DNA of 64,000 nt from Microbispora corallina (GTDB taxonomy: Bacteria > Actinomycetota > Actinomycetes > Streptosporangiales > Streptosporangiaceae): the NCBI RefSeq assembly GCF_016863035.1, contig NZ_BOOC01000006.1, forward strand, positions 124,001-188,000. Direction: 5' to 3'. The notes below the pieces were generated by a model, which did no database searches, was not told the DNA's origin, and saw only the letters and a list, made by a program, of their open reading frames with translations. Positions 57,837 to 64,000 of this stretch are shown piece after piece. Both the position numbers and the translations under genes were made by a program. The number at the start of each line of letters is the position of its first letter. Position 1 is the first letter of the stretch.

Positions 57837-60152
57837 TCAGCGCACGTAGATGTTCGGCTGCGGGGGAGTGCCCATGCCGTCCCCGATGAAGAAGGTCGGG
57901 TGCGGCGGCTGGTTGTAGGCGGTGTTCTGCCAGGCGACGGCGACCCGGTACATCGGGTCGTGCATCAGCGTCGGGATCCGCCGCGTGGTGGGAACGGTGG
58001 TGCTGTAGATGCGCAGCGCCCGGTCGTCGCTCGTCGGCCAGACCACCTCCTCCCGCCAGTCGCCGAACAGGTCGCCCGACAGGGACGGCGTCGACTTGGT
58101 GCCGTTGTTGGAGTGCACGCCGCTGCCGGTCAGCAGCCGGGTGTCGGAGCCCGTGCCGTACTTGTCGACGTGGGTGCCGTCGAGCAGTTCGCGCACCGGG
58201 TCGGCGTCCCACCAGGCCAGGAAGTTCGTCGACCCGGGCTTGCGGCCGACGTTCTGGCCCCTGGTGTTGTAGACGCCGGAGACGGCCGCCGACCACGACT
58301 CCGCGCCGGGGCTGCCCGCCCACACGTCGTCGGACACGCCGCGGCCGTTGTCGCACCCACAGGAGGCGTTGCTCCAGAGGGTCTGACCGGTGCGGCCGTC
58401 GGCGAACCAGGCGGCCGGCTTGCTGGTGTCCTCGTCGACCTTGAAGACCTCCAGTCCGGCATGGCCCGGGTCGAGGTCGCCGACGTGCAGGGCGTCGCCG
58501 TGGCCGTAGCCGGTGTTCCACAGCGGCCTGCCGTTGTCGTCGATCGCCATGGCGCCGAAGACGATCTCGTCCCGGCCGTCGCCGTCGAGGTCGGCGACGG
58601 ACGTCTGGTGGTCGCCCTGGCCCCGGTACTGGCTGCCGGCCGAGTCGGAGTCGAACTTCCACCGCTCGACGAGGGACCCGTTGCGGAAGTCCCACGCCAC
58701 GATCACCGTACGGGTGTAGTAGCCCCGCGACATGATCAGCGACGGCCGGGCGCCGTCCAGGTAGGCGGTGGCGGCGAGGAACCTGTCCACCCGGTTGCCG
58801 TAGCTGTCGCCCCAGGAGGAGACCGTGCCGCGCGGCGGGTCGTAGGCGACCGTCGACAGGGCCGCGCCGGTCAGCCCGTTGAACATCGTGAGGTACTCGG
58901 GGCCGGACAGCACGTAACCGGAGGAGTTGCGGTAATCGGCCGAGGAGCTGCCGATGACCTTCCCGGTGCCGTCCCTGGTGCCGTCGGCGGTCTTCATGGC
59001 CACTTCGGCCCTGCCGTCGCCGTCGTAGTCGTACACCTGGAACTGCGTGTAGTGGGCGCCGGCGCGGATGTTGCGGCCGAGGTCGATCCGCCACAGCCGG
59101 GTGCCGTCCAGCCGGTACGCGTCGACGTAGACGTTCCCCGTGTAGCCGGACTGGGAGTTGTCCTTGCTGTTGGACGGGTCCCACTTGAGCATGAACTCGT
59201 ACTGCCCGTCGCCGTCCAGGTCGCCCACGCTCGCGTCGTTGGCGCTGTAGGTGTAGGCCACGCCGTCGGGCGTCGTGCCGCCGGCCGGGGGCTGGATCGG
59301 CACGTCCAGATGGTCGCCGCCGGTGAGGCGCAGCGACGGCTCCGACGCCGCCTGCTCGACGCCGCCCACCACCGCGCGCACCGTGTACGACGCGTCGGCG
59401 GCCGCGCCGCTGTCGAGGTAGTTCGTGGAGTCGGTGACGGTCGCCACCCTGGTGGAGCCGCGGTAGAGGGCGAACGGGGTGGTCCGGCTCTCGGTGCCCA
59501 GCAGCCGCCAGGACACCAGGTTGCCGCTGCCCGAACGGACGCTGATCAGCCCCCGGTTCAGGTCCTCCATCTGCCGGGCGCCGCTCGGGGTCGGCGTGGG
59601 CGTCGGCGTGGGCGTCGGGGTGGGCGTCGGGCTGGGCGTGGGCGTTGGTGAGGGCGTAGGTGTGGGCGTCGGGCTGGGAGTCGGGGTCGGGGTCGGGGTG
59701 GGGCTGGGCGAGGGGCTGGGCGAGGGGCTTCCGGTGGCCGACCCGGTGCAGGCCGTGCCGTTCAGGGAGAAGGCCGCCGGGGCCGGGTTGGCGGAGGTCC
59801 ACGAGCCGTTGAACCCGAACGACGTCGAGCCGCCGGTGGCCAGCGCGCCGTTGTACCCCGCGTCCCGGGCCGTGACCTGTGCGCCGCTCTGCGTGACGGT
59901 GGCGTTCCACGCCTGGGTCACGGCCTGCCCGGCGGTGTACGACCAGGTCAGTGTCCACCCGCTGATCGGGTCGCCCAGGTTGGTGATCGTGACGTTCGCG
60001 CCGAACCCGCCCTGCCACTGGTTGGTCACCGCGTAGTCCACCCGGCACCCGGCGGCCGCCGAGGCGTCCGCGGTGGTGGCGGCCCAGGCGCCCATCGACG
60101 CGACCGCGGCGACGACCACGGGGAGGACGACGCGTCTTCGCGTCCTGAGCAT
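57837..60152 (-). CDS. Secreted PL11 rhamnogalacturonan lyase with N-terminal CBM2
   Basis: This 771-residue secreted enzyme has a signal peptide (1-34), a CBM2 carbohydrate-binding module (about 35-140: [32 protein letters not shown]), a Pro/Thr/Ser linker (about 140-192) and a large catalytic domain (about 195-771) with the repeated FG-GAP-like calcium loops typical of PL11 ([52 protein letters not shown]). PL11 enzymes cleave rhamnogalacturonan I by beta-elimination. The ATG at 60152 with AGGAGG upstream is preferred; a longer frame to 60296 lacks a signal start. No local regulator or transporter is seen. Confidence 0.92.
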   Translation of the reverse strand: MLRTRRRVVLPVVVAAVASMGAWAATTADASAAAGCRVDYAVTNQWQGGFGANVTITNLGDPISGWTLTWSYTAGQAVTQAWNATVTQSGAQVTARDAGYNGALATGGSTSFGFNGSWTSANPAPAAFSLNGTACTGSATGSPSPSPSPSPTPTPTPTPSPTPTPTPSPTPTPSPTPTPTPTPTPTPTPSGARQMEDLNRGLISVRSGSGNLVSWRLLGTESRTTPFALYRGSTRVATVTDSTNYLDSGAAADASYTVRAVVGGVEQAASEPSLRLTGGDHLDVPIQPPAGGTTPDGVAYTYSANDASVGDLDGDGQYEFMLKWDPSNSKDNSQSGYTGNVYVDAYRLDGTRLWRIDLGRNIRAGAHYTQFQVYDYDGDGRAEVAMKTADGTRDGTGKVIGSSSADYRNSSGYVLSGPEYLTMFNGLTGAALSTVAYDPPRGTVSSWGDSYGNRVDRFLAATAYLDGARPSLIMSRGYYTRTVIVAWDFRNGSLVERWKFDSDSAGSQYRGQGDHQTSVADLDGDGRDEIVFGAMAIDDNGRPLWNTGYGHGDALHVGDLDPGHAGLEVFKVDEDTSKPAAWFADGRTGQTLWSNASCGCDNGRGVSDDVWAGSPGAESWSAAVSGVYNTRGQNVGRKPGSTNFLAWWDADPVRELLDGTHVDKYGTGSDTRLLTGSGVHSNNGTKSTPSLSGDLFGDWREEVVWPTSDDRALRIYSTTVPTTRRIPTLMHDPMYRVAVAWQNTAYNQPPHPTFFIGDGMGTPPQPNIYVR
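59590..59735 (-). repeat. Thr-Pro/Ser-Pro linker repeats in the PL11 gene
   Basis: A 6-bp GC-rich repeat encodes [12 protein letters not shown] for about 48 residues between the CBM2 and catalytic domains. It is a normal linker for secreted actinobacterial glycosidases and lyases. Confidence 0.85.
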
Positions 60153-60536
60153 GCGGGGCCTCCTGTGTGCGCTGACGACTGTGTGCGCTGACGAGACGGG
60201 CCGGTCCGGTCGCCGGGCGGCATGCGGAGGGGGGCGCCCGCGGCCGGCGCGGCGGGCCCGGACCGTGTTCCGCGTCACTGTCACGGCCGCCGTCACCGGC
60301 CGTCAAGGGCGGGGGACAGCCCCCTGTCCGCTCAGCCTCCACACCTGGCACGAGCTCCGGAGGCCGGTGAAACGTACAGCCCTTTCGCAACCGCTTCGGT
60401 GTCGCGAGCGAAGACATGGGAGAGGACGCGACCCTACGCGCACGGCTCGGCTCACGCACGGCGTGGCGGTCACGCACGGTGCGGCGAACCACGCCGTCGC
60501 CGGTACGGCGCGCGGGGCGACGACGGGAGGAGGACC
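60153..60536. other. Intergenic region without a gene
   Basis: This 384-base divergent region between the PL11 lyase and the FAD oxidoreductase has no convincing ORF. It contains dyads such as TTCGC...GCGAA (60384-60411) and GAAA-N10-TTTC (around 60369-60386) that could be operators, but none is well supported. A GGGAGGAGG ribosome-binding site for the gene at 60537 lies at its right end. Confidence 0.5.
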
Positions 60537-61769
60537 ATGGCGGAGCGCGGCACCGTGGTCGTGATCGGGGCGGGGCTGGCCGGCCTCGCCTGCGCCGTAC
60601 GGCTGCACCGGGCGGGGGTGCCCGTACGGGTGCTGGAGTCGTCCGACGGGGTGGGCGGACGGGTCCGCACGGACCTGGTGGACGGCTTCCTGCTCGACCG
60701 GGGCTTCCAGGTGTTCAACACCGCCTACCCGGAAGCGGCCAGGGTCCTGGACATCGGGGCCCTCGACCTGCGGCCGTTCAACTCCGGCCTGCTCGTGCAC
60801 CGGGACGGAAGGCGGGAGCGGGTGATGCTTCCGTGGAGGCACGCGGGCCAGGCCCTGAGCGGCGCCCTCGCCCGGATCGGCACGCCGCGCGACAAGATCA
60901 CTCTCGCCGCGGTGACAGCGCGCGACCTGGCGCTGCCCGGTGCGCTCGTCCGCGGCGGGACGGAGCGCACCACGGAGGCCGAGCTGCGGCACTGGGGCAT
61001 GTCGTCCGAGATGATCGAGAACCTGGTCCGGCCGTTCTTCTCCGGCGTCGTCCTGGAGCGGGAGCTGGAGACCTCCAGCCGGATCTTCCACCTCCTCTGG
61101 CGCTCGTTCGCCCGGGGGACGATCGGCCTGCCCGCCGGGGGGATGGGGCGGATCCCCGCGCAGCTCGCCGCCCGGCTGCCGGACGGCGCGGTCCGTCTGG
61201 AGACGGCGGTCACGGCCGTGACCGAGGACGGGGTGGCGCTCGCGGGCGGGGGGGACGTCCCCGCAGGGGCCGTCGTCGTCGCGGCCGATCCGCTGACGGC
61301 GGCGCGGCTGGTGCCCGGCCTTCCGGTGCCGCCGATGCGCTCGGTGACGACGTTCTACCACGCCGCCCCGCGCTCGCCGCTCGGCGAGGCGACCCAGGTC
61401 GTGGACGCCGAGGGCGTGATCACCGACACACTCGTGATCACGGACGCGGCCCCCGAGTACTCGACCGACGGCCGGGCGCTGATCTCGACGTCGGTCCTGG
61501 GCGTTGCCTCCGACGCGGACGAGCGGCGCGTCCGCGCCCGCCTCGGCGAGATCTACGGCGGCACCGCCTCATGGGAGCACGTCGCGACGTACCCCATCGA
61601 GGCGGCCCTGCCCGCGATGCCGCCGCCCATGCCGCTGCGCCGTCCGGTACGGCTGCGCCCGGGCCGGTACGTCTGCGGAGACCACCGGGACACCGGCTCC
61701 ATCCAGGGCGCGCTCGTCTCCGGGCGCCGCGCCGCCGATGCCGTCCTCTCCGACGTGGCCGGCTCCTGA
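60537..61769 (+). CDS. FAD-dependent amine oxidase / phytoene-desaturase-like protein
   Basis: This 410-residue flavoprotein has the dinucleotide loop VVVIGAGLAGLACAVRLHRAG, the RVRTDLVDGFLLDRGFQVF region, a central domain with RPFFSGVVLERELETS, and the C-terminal FAD contact YVCGDHRDTGSIQGALVSGRRAA. It resembles the protoporphyrinogen oxidase/phytoene desaturase/NAD(P)-binding amine oxidase superfamily. Small proteins of this branch act as FAD-dependent desaturases or oxidases with unknown substrates. The ATG at 60537 is preceded by GGGAGGAGG. The substrate is not predictable. Confidence 0.86.
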   Translation: MAERGTVVVIGAGLAGLACAVRLHRAGVPVRVLESSDGVGGRVRTDLVDGFLLDRGFQVFNTAYPEAARVLDIGALDLRPFNSGLLVHRDGRRERVMLPWRHAGQALSGALARIGTPRDKITLAAVTARDLALPGALVRGGTERTTEAELRHWGMSSEMIENLVRPFFSGVVLERELETSSRIFHLLWRSFARGTIGLPAGGMGRIPAQLAARLPDGAVRLETAVTAVTEDGVALAGGGDVPAGAVVVAADPLTAARLVPGLPVPPMRSVTTFYHAAPRSPLGEATQVVDAEGVITDTLVITDAAPEYSTDGRALISTSVLGVASDADERRVRARLGEIYGGTASWEHVATYPIEAALPAMPPPMPLRRPVRLRPGRYVCGDHRDTGSIQGALVSGRRAADAVLSDVAGS

Positions 61770-61786
61770 GCGTCTCCGGCAGCCCG

Positions 61787-61803
61787 CTCCGCCGGGCGCG
61801 GAG
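61787..61803. terminator. Short convergent terminator-like hairpin
   Basis: CTCCGC pairs with GCGGAG around a 5-base loop between the oxidoreductase ending at 61769 and the kinase ending at 61821. Confidence 0.35.
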
Positions 61804-61820
61804 GCCGGGGGCGTCCGGCG

Positions 61821-64000
<2,180 letters not shown>

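Noticed and set aside
59590-59735. Short-repeat array as a possible regulatory or CRISPR element
   Set aside because: It is the coding sequence of a Thr/Pro/Ser linker in frame with the PL11 lyase.

Overview
This is chromosomal DNA of a very GC-rich actinobacterium. Coding genes show a strong third-position G/C bias, GTG starts are common, and many genes overlap by 4 bases (ATGA or GTGA). A Streptosporangiales-type soil organism fits the gene content (CBM2-linked rhamnogalacturonan lyase, SPW-repeat protein, MmyB-type regulator, auxiliary tryptophanyl-tRNA synthetase), but the genus cannot be fixed from sequence alone. No rRNA, tRNA or CRISPR array was recognised.

Layout. 0-7.2 kb: accessory single genes and regulator/oxidoreductase pairs (MmyB-XRE with an SDR, MarR with a quinone oxidoreductase, an SDR behind two palindromic operators), plus a decayed phage fragment at about 0.8-1.5 kb. 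7.2-19.1 kb: a heptose-glycan locus. GmhA, bifunctional HldE and GmhB would make ADP-D-glycero-beta-D-manno-heptose. Two GT9 heptosyltransferase-like proteins, two GT4 proteins, one GT2 protein, a carbamoyltransferase, an SDR and a UDP-xylose-synthase-like protein would use or decorate it. 19.1-26.9 kb: an oxidoreductase/CGNR pair, cytochrome bd oxidase (cydAB), a lipoprotein, a RelE-like/XRE toxin-antitoxin pair, a Mut7-C protein, and a TrpRS gene preceded by a leader peptide with tandem Trp codons and a terminator hairpin.

26.9-42.4 kb: a complete choline-to-serine catabolic island, all on the minus strand apart from its IclR regulator. Choline is oxidised by BetA and BetB to glycine betaine, demethylated by a three-component Rieske monooxygenase, then by a dimethylglycine dehydrogenase and heterotetrameric sarcosine oxidase (SoxBDAG), and GlyA turns glycine plus methylene-THF into serine. 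An 8-bp motif, ATGCGCAA, lies in front of all three catabolic transcription units and is the best candidate IclR operator.

42.5-51.5 kb: an SPW membrane protein, an NAD(P)-binding protein, a DUF4239 membrane protein and a proline-rich secreted protein, then a tightly coupled three-gene operon: a PD-(D/E)xK (DUF559/Vsr-like) nuclease, a winged-helix-like protein, and a 1246-residue fusion of an AAA/STAND-like ATPase to a HerA/FtsK-like ATPase. This is the strongest candidate for an undescribed system, probably genome defence. 51.6-64 kb: secreted 5'-nucleotidase, a LigD-like phosphoesterase with a catalytically dead ligase domain, amidase, M50 site-2 protease with CBS domains, PL11 rhamnogalacturonan lyase, an FAD amine-oxidase-like protein, and a hybrid histidine kinase cut by the right edge.
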